From Sva-07 sp963728355 (lineage in GTDB: Bacteria > Actinomycetota > Acidimicrobiia > Acidimicrobiales > Ilumatobacteraceae), in assembly GCA_963728355.1 (NCBI GenBank), contig CAVSJQ010000015.1, positions 62,001-126,000 of the forward strand: a DNA stretch of 64,000 nt, read 5' to 3'. Made by a program: the position numbers and the translations under genes. Positions 39,111-48,525 of this stretch are shown here, piece after piece; position 1 is the stretch's first letter; each line of letters begins with the position of its first letter. The notes below the pieces were generated by a model. It was not told the origin of the DNA and searched no databases. It was given only the letters and a program-made list of their open reading frames with translations.

Positions 39111-39712
39111 ACGGAGTGCCCACCGCCGAACGCTTCGAACGCGACCATGCCGCGGCTGTATTCCTTGGCCTCGATGGGCTTCGCGTCACCGAGGCATGCG
39201 AGACCAACGTCGAGGATCTCGGCTTCGAGCGCCGGCACCGAACCGTTCAAGATCCTCGGGAAGGGTCGCAGGCCCGCCACCATCCGCTTGTTCCACGCAC
39301 GGCACGCACGATCGACGTCGCCGTCGGCGAACGGTGCGAAGGACCGATCCTGCGACAACGCGACGGCCAACGCCTCGACCGTCGCACCGCACATCGCTGG
39401 GTCAAGGCGATCGGTAGGCGAGCCGCGCTCGGGCACGTGTATCCGCACATGCCGCGCTCGGCGTTCATCATGGCCGCACTCGACGCTGGCGTCCCGCTCC
39501 GGGACGTACAGATTGCGGCCCGCCACGCCGACCCTCGCACCACCACCATCTACGACCGGCGGCGACAGAACTTCGACCGTCACGCCGCCTACGAGCCGAC
39601 AACGACAACCTCGCCGAGGGCAATGCCGCTTGGTGGACCGACTACCGGAACCGCGTCGAAACCGCTGCCCGCGTCGCACAGTGACGCACAGGTTCGCTGC
39701 CGTTCTCGATGA
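39107..39712 (+). pseudogene. Tyrosine recombinase/integrase remnant
   Basis: Catalytic-domain pieces of a tyrosine recombinase are visible: LDGLRVTEACETNVEDLGF (first Arg), PHMPRSAFIMAALDAGVPL (His/Arg box, with Pro in place of the usual Leu) and ARHADPRTTTIYDRR (final His and Tyr). The N-terminal core-binding domain is absent, the end after RHAAY is replaced by unrelated residues, and about 12 codons in the middle are out of frame: the family-like KILGKGRRPATI is read in the frame of 39147, before the frame returns at PLVPRTARTID. Loss of both ends plus paired indels makes it non-functional. Confidence 0.75.
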
Positions 39713-39798
39713 CGCGCGTCACCCAGCGAGACTCCTCCGCACTGCCTCCGACCGCCGGGTACGGGTGTGTCCAACTCTCCGTGGACCTCGTGAGCCGG

Positions 39799-40302
39799 TC
39801 AGGCGAGGCGTAGGCGCATTCTGACTTCGTCCTTGCAAGGGTCCGACGGCAGTGGCTGCTGGTCCCCCGTCAGACGGAAGCCTGCCGTCCCATACAAGCG
39901 CACAGCAGCATCGTTGCCGCGTGCGACCCACAGCTCGACCGTCGCCATGCCGGTCTGGTGAGCCCAATCCACGACGGCGGTCACCAACTCGACAGCGACG
40001 CCTGCCCGTCGATACGTCGGCGACACCCACATCGAGACCAGCTCGGTTGAACGCTCCGCAGGATCGGCTCGATAGGCCGAGACCAGCCCAACGACCGACT
40101 CGTCGACGATGGCGAAGAAGGTGACGCTGCGCTCCCCAGCAGCACCGAGCATCGCTCGATCGGTCCAGTGGTCGTCGGGTTGGTCGACCTCTGCGGCGTA
40201 GCTCGACCCGAATGCCGACGGCGAGTCGGCCAACGCCGAAAGACGAACCGCCTTGAGGAGAGTGCCCTCGTCGGGTCGGACGCGTCGTACGACGGCTTCC
40301 AT
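39799..40302 (-). CDS. GNAT-family N-acetyltransferase
   Basis: 167 residues from the ATG at 40302 (MEAVVRRVRPDEGTLL). Motif A of the GNAT fold is MWVSPTYRRAGVAVELV (acetyl-CoA pyrophosphate loop RRAGVA), followed by VELWVARGNDAAVRLYGTAGF. It transfers an acetyl group from acetyl-CoA to an unknown amine. A 269-bp gap to the divergent cupin-like gene contains no gene I can support. Confidence 0.85.
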   Translation of the reverse strand: MEAVVRRVRPDEGTLLKAVRLSALADSPSAFGSSYAAEVDQPDDHWTDRAMLGAAGERSVTFFAIVDESVVGLVSAYRADPAERSTELVSMWVSPTYRRAGVAVELVTAVVDWAHQTGMATVELWVARGNDAAVRLYGTAGFRLTGDQQPLPSDPCKDEVRMRLRLA

Positions 40303-40571
40303 CGCGTCAGTCTTGTCGAGGCGCGCGGACGTGGCGGCTGGAATATCGGCGGATTCGGCATCGGCGACACAACACCGACCCCACGTCGCCCGCCAGGAAA
40401 GCCACCGTCGACCGCCGTAATGCGGGAGGTGGCCGGTCGCCGATCGCGAGACTGGCGTACCGTCCCGAACGCCTGGTGGACCTGCCAGTTGGGCGATGCC
40501 ATCATGTAGGGGGGTCATCGACGTCGGACCGACCGACCGCGACCGGATCTCACGAAGGGGAACGGCACGTC

Positions 40572-40934
40572 ATGGAGTACGAGTTCACGCAGCGGGAGCC
40601 GATCAGCGAGCAGCAAGCCCTCGATCAGATCGCCGCCATGGGTTTCCACGGGTTGGCATTCGACGACGTCCACGACGAGGACGAGGTCCTGCATTGGCAC
40701 GAGTTCGACAGTGTCGCGTTCACCATCGCGGGCACCGGCTCGTTTGCCGACGAGCACGGCAACGTCACCCGAACCCAACCCGGGTGCAGGATCCAGGCTC
40801 CAGCGGGTTGGCTGCACCGCACGATGGCGGGTAGCGCAGTTCGGATCGTGCTCGGCACGAACCTGGCCTACAGCGAGTGGACGATGCCGATCAACAAGGA
40901 CCCCGCCGACCGGCCCGTCGAACTGACGGTCTGA
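40572..40934 (+). CDS. Cupin-like small protein
   Basis: 120 residues from the ATG at 40572. A single cupin barrel is suggested by LHWHEFDSVAFTIAGTGSFADEHG and the later PAGWLHRT, whose His residues could hold a metal. Function unknown; similar proteins bind small molecules or act as metal-dependent enzymes. Converges on the winged-helix gene. Confidence 0.7.
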   Translation: MEYEFTQREPISEQQALDQIAAMGFHGLAFDDVHDEDEVLHWHEFDSVAFTIAGTGSFADEHGNVTRTQPGCRIQAPAGWLHRTMAGSAVRIVLGTNLAYSEWTMPINKDPADRPVELTV

Positions 40935-41070
40935 CCGCCCCACAAGCAGCATCGAGGGTCCGCTGACGGCCACGAGATCCGTCACCCTTCAGCGGCCGAA
41001 CGCTCGGGAAGAGCCCACCTCGCCCGCGCGGATTGTCGCCGCGGAAGCATTGGGCGGGACCCCGAGAGCG

Positions 41071-42270
41071 TCAGGACGAGAGCAACTCGGCTTGGATCGG
41101 AGCGGGAAACCGCATCTTGAAGCGGGTGTCACCCACCTCGTGTTCCAGCACGTGCGCCGTCGCTTCGACCTGAGCACGACGAGCCGCGGGCACGTCGGTG
41201 AGCCACCCGAGCGCGACGGTGCCGTCCTCGCGTTGGACCCAACTCCCCACGACGCGACCGTCGACCCAGATCGTCGATCCGGCGTTGCCGTTGCGGTCGA
41301 CGACGTGCGAGGCGACCTCGGCGTCGAGGTACCAGCTCCGGTCCTTCCATCCCATCGTCGTCGGGTCCAGGCCAGGCAGGAGTGCGACCCACTTCGATGA
41401 TCCGCGCACCGTGTCGAGATCGTCGGGTGCGAGCCACGCGTCGACGTCACCGTTTGCGGTCTCCATCGCGACTGCGACCGCACCGGCACCCTCCAGAGCG
41501 CGCCGGGTGTCACCCAATGTCCAGCCGGTCCACCACTGCACATCGGCGGTCGTCGCAGGACCGAACGCGTGCAGCCAACGGCGGACCAGTTCGGCGGCGG
41601 CCTCACGTGGATCCATGCCGACGATGCCCCCGGGAAGCCAGTCGTCCATTGCGGCCCAGCGGTACTGGCTGTTGACCCAGGAACCCAGCGGGCGGCTCCG
41701 CACCACGACACCCTCGAAGCCGAGGTGCAACATGATGCGCACGTGGGCATGTTGGGTGGTGGCGTACGGCTTGCCCGGCGACACGTCGATCGGCTGCCGC
41801 AAGGCGGGCACCGCCTCGCCGAGCTGACGCGTCGAGGCCTCGCCAACGCGGTGCAACGCTGCCAGAACCTCTTCCTTCGCCGACGCGATCCACTCGTCTC
41901 CGTGGTCGGAGATGCCACTGTCAGCCAGCCGCTTCACGAACCTGCGGTGCTCGGGCCCCAAGAGCTTCGTCGTCGATGAAGCGTGCGCAATCCGCGCCAC
42001 CGATGGCGTGGCGACCCACAGGGTGCGCCGCATCGCATGGAACCGGATCACGCTGCGGGCCTCGTAGAGCGCAGCCTCCACCGCCGCGATCGACGGGTCG
42101 CGCATCCGGGCCAGCGCCGAGAGGAACACCGACACCGGATCCGAGGAATGCAGCGCCACCACCGACTCCGCGATCGCCGCGATGTCATCGGTTCGGGTCG
42201 AGGGGACCAAACGATGGCGGAGCGCCATCCGAGCGCGCCGTTCGCCGACCGTGATGCGTCGTGTTCCCAC
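41071..42270 (-). CDS. AlkZ-like winged-helix DNA-binding protein
   Basis: 399 residues. The start (ARMALRHRL), SVVALHSSDPVSVFLSALAR, RFHAMRRTLWVA and FGPATTADVQWWTGW match the HTH_42/AlkZ-like family of tandem winged-helix proteins. Some members are DNA glycosylases that unhook interstrand crosslinks and guard producers of DNA-damaging metabolites. It lies beside the type I synthase locus but on the far side of the PPTase, so a resistance role is only a possibility. GTG/ATG choice at 42270 follows the family start. Confidence 0.8.
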   Translation of the reverse strand: MGTRRITVGERRARMALRHRLVPSTRTDDIAAIAESVVALHSSDPVSVFLSALARMRDPSIAAVEAALYEARSVIRFHAMRRTLWVATPSVARIAHASSTTKLLGPEHRRFVKRLADSGISDHGDEWIASAKEEVLAALHRVGEASTRQLGEAVPALRQPIDVSPGKPYATTQHAHVRIMLHLGFEGVVVRSRPLGSWVNSQYRWAAMDDWLPGGIVGMDPREAAAELVRRWLHAFGPATTADVQWWTGWTLGDTRRALEGAGAVAVAMETANGDVDAWLAPDDLDTVRGSSKWVALLPGLDPTTMGWKDRSWYLDAEVASHVVDRNGNAGSTIWVDGRVVGSWVQREDGTVALGWLTDVPAARRAQVEATAHVLEHEVGDTRFKMRFPAPIQAELLSS

Positions 42271-42446
42271 CGGTCCATGATGACCGAGCGGGACGATGGC
42301 GCCGCCAGCGGGGCTGGGCTCACCTCGGCGCCGAACTCCTCGGCGAGGAACAGGTGGTTCTCCGTCGACTTGTTCTTGGCCCCATGGCTCCGAGCCGATC
42401 GCAGACCGCTGTGTGGTGATGCTGACAGACGAGAGAGAATGGTCCG

Positions 42447-43190
42447 ATGTGGTGGCTGGCGCACGGTGAGCACGAGGTGCCGCCGACGTTCGATTGGCTG
42501 ACGCCGCACGAATGGGACCACCTCGTGTCGATCCGCTTCACGAAGCGTCGCAACGAATACCTCACCCGTCGCTGGACCGCCAAGCAGGCGATCGCCTCCG
42601 TGCTGGACCTCGATCGCACGCCGGCATCGCTCGCCCGGATCGAAGTGCTTCATCGCGCGAGCGGAGCACCGTACGTCCACCTCGACGGGCAAGCGGCGGA
42701 GGTGGACGTCTCGATGAGCGACCGCGCCGGGTGGGCCGTGTGCCTCGTGGCGTTGGCGGACAGTTCCGGCAGGCTCGGCATCGATCTCGAGGTCGTCGAA
42801 CCGCGCAGTGCCGGGTTCGTGAGCGACTTCTTCACCACGGCCGAGCGCGCGCACGTCCGCACCCTGCCGGACCCCGAACTGCGGCACGAGGCGGCGAATC
42901 TGATCTGGTCGGCGAAGGAGGCCGCCCTCAAGGTCCAGCAGGTCGGGTTGCGCGCCGATACGAGGACGGTCGAGGTGCAACTGCAGGCCGAGCGGCGGCG
43001 GGACGGATGGGCGCCGATGAACGTGACCGCATCGTCGGGGCCGATTCCCGGATGGTGGCGACGCGACGGCGAATTCGTGCTCACGATCGCCTGTACGTCG
43101 CACCGTGACCCGCCCGAGCTGCTGGCGACCGGTTCCAACCTCGCGACCGCTGCTCCCGTGCACTCCTGGGTCGGGCGCCCGACCTGCTGA
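42447..43190 (+). CDS. 4'-phosphopantetheinyl transferase (Sfp type)
   Basis: 247 residues. The magnesium and CoA motifs are GIDLE (Asp113, Glu115) and WSAKEAALK (Glu158, Lys162), as in Sfp/EntD-type enzymes; an N-terminal FTKRRNEYLTRRWTAK segment matches CoA contacts. It attaches the pantetheine arm of CoA to carrier proteins. It ends only 9 bp from the end of the convergent carboxylase gene, so it most likely serves the four ACPs of the 2906-residue synthase. Confidence 0.93.
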   Translation: MWWLAHGEHEVPPTFDWLTPHEWDHLVSIRFTKRRNEYLTRRWTAKQAIASVLDLDRTPASLARIEVLHRASGAPYVHLDGQAAEVDVSMSDRAGWAVCLVALADSSGRLGIDLEVVEPRSAGFVSDFFTTAERAHVRTLPDPELRHEAANLIWSAKEAALKVQQVGLRADTRTVEVQLQAERRRDGWAPMNVTASSGPIPGWWRRDGEFVLTIACTSHRDPPELLATGSNLATAAPVHSWVGRPTC

Positions 43191-43199
43191 ACTGATCGT

Positions 43200-46100
43200 T
43201 CAAGCGGTCACGTCGTGGCGCTTCATGCCGCGCTCGAGGGCGTCGACCACGTACGACCTCAGGTCGGCCGCAGCGATGATCCGGTCGACGGACCCGACCC
43301 GTAGGGCCCGCTCGATCGTGTGGATGCCGTCGAACTCGTCGGCGACCTCCCCGAGCTTCTCCGACCGCACCTGCTCGGTGATCTTGGTGAGCTCGGTGCG
43401 GCGCAGCGCTGCGTCGGTTCCGCGCGCAGACGCGGCGGCCTCGCGCGCCTCGCGGACGCGCTGGTCGCGCTCGGTGCGTTGCTTGACCTCCCGGGCGAAC
43501 ACGGTCGCTGCCGCCGGGGCGCCGCCGATCACCGACGCGTACGACCCCTCGACCGCGGCGATCTCCATCTCGTCGTTGAGCGCCTTGCTGAACACCACGA
43601 ACGCGCCACCGTGGTACCGCGACACCACGACGAACACGATCGGACCGTCGAAGTTGGTGACCGCACGTCCGATCTCGGCACCGAACTCGAGTTGACGCCG
43701 ACGCATCGATTCGGGCGAGCCGTCGAAGCCGGAGAGGTTGGCGAGCACCACCAGCGGTCGGTTGCCGCTGGCGGCGTTGATCGCCCGAGCCGTCTTGCGG
43801 GACGAGTGCGGGAACAAGGTGCCGGACGTCCACGCCGGGGGGCCGTCCGATGGCACGTACCCCTGCCGGCCGACGGTGTGCGACTCGATACCGAGCAGGC
43901 AGACCGGGATCCCGCCGACCGCGGTGTCCCACACGATCGACGTGTCGCCGTCGCGGAGATCGCTCCAACGTTCGAGCGGCGCCGAGTCGGTGTCGGCCAC
44001 AGCTCGCATGATCGAGCGCATGTCGAAGGGCTGCTTGCGCTCGGGGTTGAGTTCGGCAGAGAACACGTCGCCGACCGTGCGGAAGGGGCAATTCGCGAGC
44101 ACGGCGTGCCCGCTCGCACGTACGTCGCGGTCGATCGGATCGGCGGTGGGTCGGCGCCGAGGGAACCGTTCGCCCGGCACGACGTAGGTGAGCTCGTAGT
44201 GCCGCAGCAGTAGCGCGCAGGCGTCGGCGAACGAGGGGGCCCAGTACTGCGCCTGTCCGTTCGGACCCATCACCCGGTGGTATCCGCCGATGCCGAAGTT
44301 GTCCTCGGCGCTGACTGCGCCGGAGAAGTCGAGGGCCTGTTTGCCGGTGAGGACCATCGTCGACGACGGGGTCATCACGAGGATTCCCTTGGTATGGGTG
44401 AGCATCGTGGCTTCTGCATTCCAGTACGGCTGCCCCCCGACGTTGATCCCGGTGACGACGATGTTGATCTCGCCACCCGCCTGGGTGAATTCGATCAAGC
44501 GCCGCAGCGTGAGCGCGATCCAGTCCATGTTCTCGGTGCCCGAATCCATCGCGATCAGCGCCCCGCTCGACACGGCGAACCACTCGACCGGCAGCAGGTG
44601 CTCGTGCGCGTAGGCCAGCGCTGCGTTGACCCGGCGGCACTCCGGCTCGGCCAGGTTGCCGAGACCCTGGGTCGGGTCGGAGAGGAGCGCAACCCGCCGC
44701 ATCCCTTCGGGGACGACAGCCGAGTGGTTCGTCATCAACCCGACGACGATGTGCGCACTGTTGCCGCCCGGTTCGCGGTGCACCTCCACGAGCCGGTCGC
44801 TGGCGTCGAGGTCGAGTTCGACGAAGGAGTCGGCGGGAAGGCCCGCCTCGGCTGGGTGCTGGGTCAAGAGTCGAACGATCTCGTACGGGTACGGCGTTCC
44901 GAACCGAGCGGCGGTGAGCACCTTCTGCTGGTAGGCACCCAACGGCCGCACCGGCTGGTCTCCGGCGAGTTCCTCATGCACGAGCAACCCGTGTCCGACA
45001 TCCTCGATGTGCAGCACTGCGTGCCGTAAGCCGCCGGGGTGCCGTTCATCGGGAATCCGGACCTTGAGGACGACCTTCTCCAGGCCGACCCGAGCCGCCA
45101 GTGGCGCGAACCGCCGCGCCAGAGCGTTCGTCTCCTGCATGGGCAGCGTCCACGGGGCCTGGACGTCGAGCACGAGCCGGTTGGCAACCGGGCGGTCACG
45201 CGGGGTGTATCGCGTCAGCTCGGAACGCATCGCCGCCATCGCCAGGAGGCCGACGCGCTCGAGCCGCGGATAGCTCGTCTCGCCGGTGACCGGGTCGTGA
45301 ATCGGAGTGAGCCCGCGGATCTCGGCGAGCGCGAACAGACGGTGATCCTGTGGATTGTCGTGGGCAACTCCGTCGAACAGGTAGACGTCTTCGGGTGACG
45401 GACGCCGCTCGAGCCGGAAACGGGAGAGTCGCCAGATCTCCAGACGTTCGGCGAGCATCGGGTGCAGGTTGCGGTAGAGCAACTCTTCGGTGAACGACCC
45501 GTCGTCGCCGATGAACGACACACTGTGGGCCCGACGACGCTCGGCCCCGGGCGAGGAGCCGACCGTGACATTGACCCGGTGGACGGGCCGCCCGAAGTCG
45601 CACGAGTCCAGCAGTTCCGCGACCTGTCCGGCCGTCTCGGCGATGTCGTGCCGTTCGGTCTCGCTCCACGCCACGAGATCGATCACGATCGTGCACTCTG
45701 CGCGCACCGCAGCGAGATGGTCGGCGAGAGCCATCGACCACTCCGGAACCTCGTCGAACGGGAGGTAACCGGCGACGACGTGGACGGAATCCTCGTCGTC
45801 GCCGTGGTCCGTCGCAGCGACGAGGAACCGGCCGCACTCTTCGGTGGTGATGGCGCCGAGCTCTCGCGTGCGGTAATAGCGACGGAGGTGGATCTCCAGA
45901 ACGAGCCGTCGCAGCGCGCTGTCGCTGTCGGCGTCCGTCCACGAGGCCTGGAGCATCGATCGCATCGGGTGGGGGCACCACACGAGACGAGCGATCCGCT
46001 CGTCTCTATCAGCGGCATCGGGCTGCGCTGCGAGGCGGGCGAGGTGATCGGCCATCTCGCGGTACGTCTCGGCTGCGGCAGCCTCGATCGACGGTTCGTC

Positions 46101-48500
46101 GAAGTAGTGGAAGCGGACGTCGCGGGCCAGATCCGCGACGGGCTGTTGACGTCCCTGGGTGGCGGACGCCAGCCGATCGAGCAGGGCGCGCGTCTCGACG
46201 TCGGCGGACGAGTGCAGTGCCTCGCGGTGGGCGAGGCGCCGTTCGAGGATCGCGATCACGACCGGGCTGAGCTCGGTCAATCGCGAGAACGACCGGAACA
46301 GCCACATCAGCGCGGCCTCGAGTTCAGGGGTCCGGTCCAGACCTCGGACGCCGAACCGGTCCAGTGCTCGTTCGAGCCGGGCGCGGTACTCGCTGGGCAG
46401 CCCGGCGCGGTCGGCGTCGAGCCACTGCAGGAAGGAGACCAGGTATTCCTGGGTGTTCTCGACGCCCGGGGCGAGGTCGTCGTGCTCGGTCTCGGTCTGC
46501 GGCCGGTACAGCGAACCGAGCTCCGCGTAGATGTCGAGCAGCCCGTCCTCGCAGGCCAGGAGCGAGGGGTCGGAGGCGTCGGCGATCTCGGCCAGTCGAC
46601 GCTGCTCGGTGAGCAGGCGGCGCAGCTCGGCGGGGGCGAGGTCGTAACCGAGGAGATAGTCACCCAGCGGCTCGTAGACCCGATCGCACGGCTTGCGGGA
46701 GAAGTCGATCCTCCGCTCGAACCCGCTCAGGTCCACTCGTCGACCGGGCGGCGGTGCGACCGTGGAGACCTGCGGTCGCAACCGGAGCAGCGCGGCACCT
46801 CGCTCGACCTGGCTGTTCGCGGTGACCAGCACGTCGAGCACGACTCCAGCGAACGGTGCCACGACGGTCGTCTCCATCTTCATCGACTCGAGCACGGCGA
46901 TCGGCTGACCTTCGGCGATGCTGTCACCCGGCTGGACCAGGGCGCTCACGATCAACGCCGGCCAGTCGGCGCGCACGAGCACGCCGTCCTCGCGTTGGAC
47001 CACGTGCGAGGCGTGACCGAGCTGCAACCGGAATCCGAACTCGGCGGGCGACACGACCAGCCGGTGCCGGTGACCGGCACAGGTGAGTCGGCGTTCGTAC
47101 TCGTTGAGTCGGTCGACGGTCACGTGGGCAGCGGAACGCCCCGAGCGCAGGGAATAGGTGCGCGGCCCGACGCATTCGACGTCGAGCCGGTACGACTCTC
47201 CGAGGTAGCCCAGCTCGATGCCCGCCCCCACCTCGTCGGGCTGCCGCGGACGACCGCGTTCCGCTGACGCATAGAACGCCTCCTGCGCGCGTCGCCGATC
47301 GGCCTCGTACGCCTCGACCGCGGCAGCCAACAACACCACTGGGTGGGGCTCGGATGGCGGACGACCGGCGATCATCCGGTCGAGCCAACGGTGGTCGACC
47401 TCGTCACGTTGGAACTGGTCGTCGTCGAGCAGGGCCAGCAGGAACGAGAGATTCGTCGCGCCACCCTCGATCACCACGGCCGTGCGCTCGAGCGCCCGGC
47501 GGATACGGGTGAGCGCAACCGATCGGTCGGGTCCCCACGCCGTGATGACAGCGAGCAACGAATCGTCGTCGTCGACGCGATCACCGACGCGTCGGTTGGC
47601 GTCGACGCGCACGCCCGTACCGACGGGGAACGACAACAACGCGACGCGGCCCGATGTGATGGCAAACCCGGCGTCGGGGTCCTCGGCGAGCAGCCTGACC
47701 TCCATCGCGACACCGTCGGCAGCTGGCTCGTGTTCGGGCAGCGCTTCTCCGCGGTGGACGCGTAGGCGCCAGCCGATGAAGCTGGCGCCCGAACGCTCCT
47801 CGGACGTGGCGTGGTCGGGCGGTGCAACGCAGTCGACGGCGGTGACGGCGAAGTCGGTGTGGTCGTGAACGAAGGTGACCATGCCGGCGCCGCGGTACCG
47901 GAGGTCCCGGGCAAGTTCGGACGCTGCCGCGCGGATCGCCGTCGCCAATTCCTCGGAGGTCCCGACGCACGGAGCCTCGGCGACCAGGGAGTGGTGCCGC
48001 CGGCGCACGCTGACGTCGCGTCCGCCGAGATTCCACACCGTGCCGTGGTCGTCGACCAGGACATCGACCTCTACGCGGCGCAACGGTCGGCCGTCGAACA
48101 GTGCGGCGCGATCGGCCGACGCCGGCAGCTGGGCCGGATCGGCCAGCCGGCGCACCGTATCGGCGTCAGGGCCGACGACACCGATGTCGCCCGCTGCGCA
48201 CGCCGCGATCAGATCCGCTCGTTCGTCGCGCGGCCATGCCCCGAGCCACAACGTGTCGATGTCGGCTGCTCGCAGACACTCGACCACGTCGTCGATCGAG
48301 CGCTGCTCGACGCCGCCGCAGAGTGCTCGTACCTCGTCGGCCTCCCGGCCGTACCAGGGTTGGGGATCCGGGTCGTCGTGGAACAGCACGGTCGTGATCG
48401 GTGGGGCGTCACCGGCATCGTTCAAGCCACCGACGGCGTTCAGCACGCGTACCGCGGTCTCACCCGCGTCCATCACGCCGAGGCGCTGGACGGTCACCAT
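43200..48500 (-). CDS. Single-chain biotin-dependent acyl-CoA carboxylase with eukaryotic-type layout and degenerate biotin carboxylase domain
   Basis: 1766 residues from the ATG at 48500. Order: a reduced biotin-carboxylase-like part (1 to about 390), a biotin carrier domain with Lys541 in LESMKMETT, a large central region (about 590-1180) with YRNLHPMLAERLEIWRLSRF resembling the central domain of eukaryotic acetyl-CoA carboxylase, and a carboxyltransferase (about 1200-1766) with NLSGFDGSPESMRRRQLEFG and YHGGAFVVFSKALND. The biotin carboxylase part keeps VEVDVLVDDHGTVWNLG, RDVSVRRRHHSLVAEAP and MEVRLLAEDP. It lacks about 65 residues holding the glycine-rich ATP loop, and also the EMNTRIQVEHP-type catalytic strand, so it should not bind ATP. 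It begins 25 bp after the synthase and would feed it malonyl-CoA. Confidence 0.88.
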   Translation of the reverse strand: MVTVQRLGVMDAGETAVRVLNAVGGLNDAGDAPPITTVLFHDDPDPQPWYGREADEVRALCGGVEQRSIDDVVECLRAADIDTLWLGAWPRDERADLIAACAAGDIGVVGPDADTVRRLADPAQLPASADRAALFDGRPLRRVEVDVLVDDHGTVWNLGGRDVSVRRRHHSLVAEAPCVGTSEELATAIRAAASELARDLRYRGAGMVTFVHDHTDFAVTAVDCVAPPDHATSEERSGASFIGWRLRVHRGEALPEHEPAADGVAMEVRLLAEDPDAGFAITSGRVALLSFPVGTGVRVDANRRVGDRVDDDDSLLAVITAWGPDRSVALTRIRRALERTAVVIEGGATNLSFLLALLDDDQFQRDEVDHRWLDRMIAGRPPSEPHPVVLLAAAVEAYEADRRRAQEAFYASAERGRPRQPDEVGAGIELGYLGESYRLDVECVGPRTYSLRSGRSAAHVTVDRLNEYERRLTCAGHRHRLVVSPAEFGFRLQLGHASHVVQREDGVLVRADWPALIVSALVQPGDSIAEGQPIAVLESMKMETTVVAPFAGVVLDVLVTANSQVERGAALLRLRPQVSTVAPPPGRRVDLSGFERRIDFSRKPCDRVYEPLGDYLLGYDLAPAELRRLLTEQRRLAEIADASDPSLLACEDGLLDIYAELGSLYRPQTETEHDDLAPGVENTQEYLVSFLQWLDADRAGLPSEYRARLERALDRFGVRGLDRTPELEAALMWLFRSFSRLTELSPVVIAILERRLAHREALHSSADVETRALLDRLASATQGRQQPVADLARDVRFHYFDEPSIEAAAAETYREMADHLARLAAQPDAADRDERIARLVWCPHPMRSMLQASWTDADSDSALRRLVLEIHLRRYYRTRELGAITTEECGRFLVAATDHGDDEDSVHVVAGYLPFDEVPEWSMALADHLAAVRAECTIVIDLVAWSETERHDIAETAGQVAELLDSCDFGRPVHRVNVTVGSSPGAERRRAHSVSFIGDDGSFTEELLYRNLHPMLAERLEIWRLSRFRLERRPSPEDVYLFDGVAHDNPQDHRLFALAEIRGLTPIHDPVTGETSYPRLERVGLLAMAAMRSELTRYTPRDRPVANRLVLDVQAPWTLPMQETNALARRFAPLAARVGLEKVVLKVRIPDERHPGGLRHAVLHIEDVGHGLLVHEELAGDQPVRPLGAYQQKVLTAARFGTPYPYEIVRLLTQHPAEAGLPADSFVELDLDASDRLVEVHREPGGNSAHIVVGLMTNHSAVVPEGMRRVALLSDPTQGLGNLAEPECRRVNAALAYAHEHLLPVEWFAVSSGALIAMDSGTENMDWIALTLRRLIEFTQAGGEINIVVTGINVGGQPYWNAEATMLTHTKGILVMTPSSTMVLTGKQALDFSGAVSAEDNFGIGGYHRVMGPNGQAQYWAPSFADACALLLRHYELTYVVPGERFPRRRPTADPIDRDVRASGHAVLANCPFRTVGDVFSAELNPERKQPFDMRSIMRAVADTDSAPLERWSDLRDGDTSIVWDTAVGGIPVCLLGIESHTVGRQGYVPSDGPPAWTSGTLFPHSSRKTARAINAASGNRPLVVLANLSGFDGSPESMRRRQLEFGAEIGRAVTNFDGPIVFVVVSRYHGGAFVVFSKALNDEMEIAAVEGSYASVIGGAPAAATVFAREVKQRTERDQRVREAREAAASARGTDAALRRTELTKITEQVRSEKLGEVADEFDGIHTIERALRVGSVDRIIAAADLRSYVVDALERGMKRHDVTA

Positions 48501-48525
48501 GGGGCTCACGTTCCGTACACCTCGT

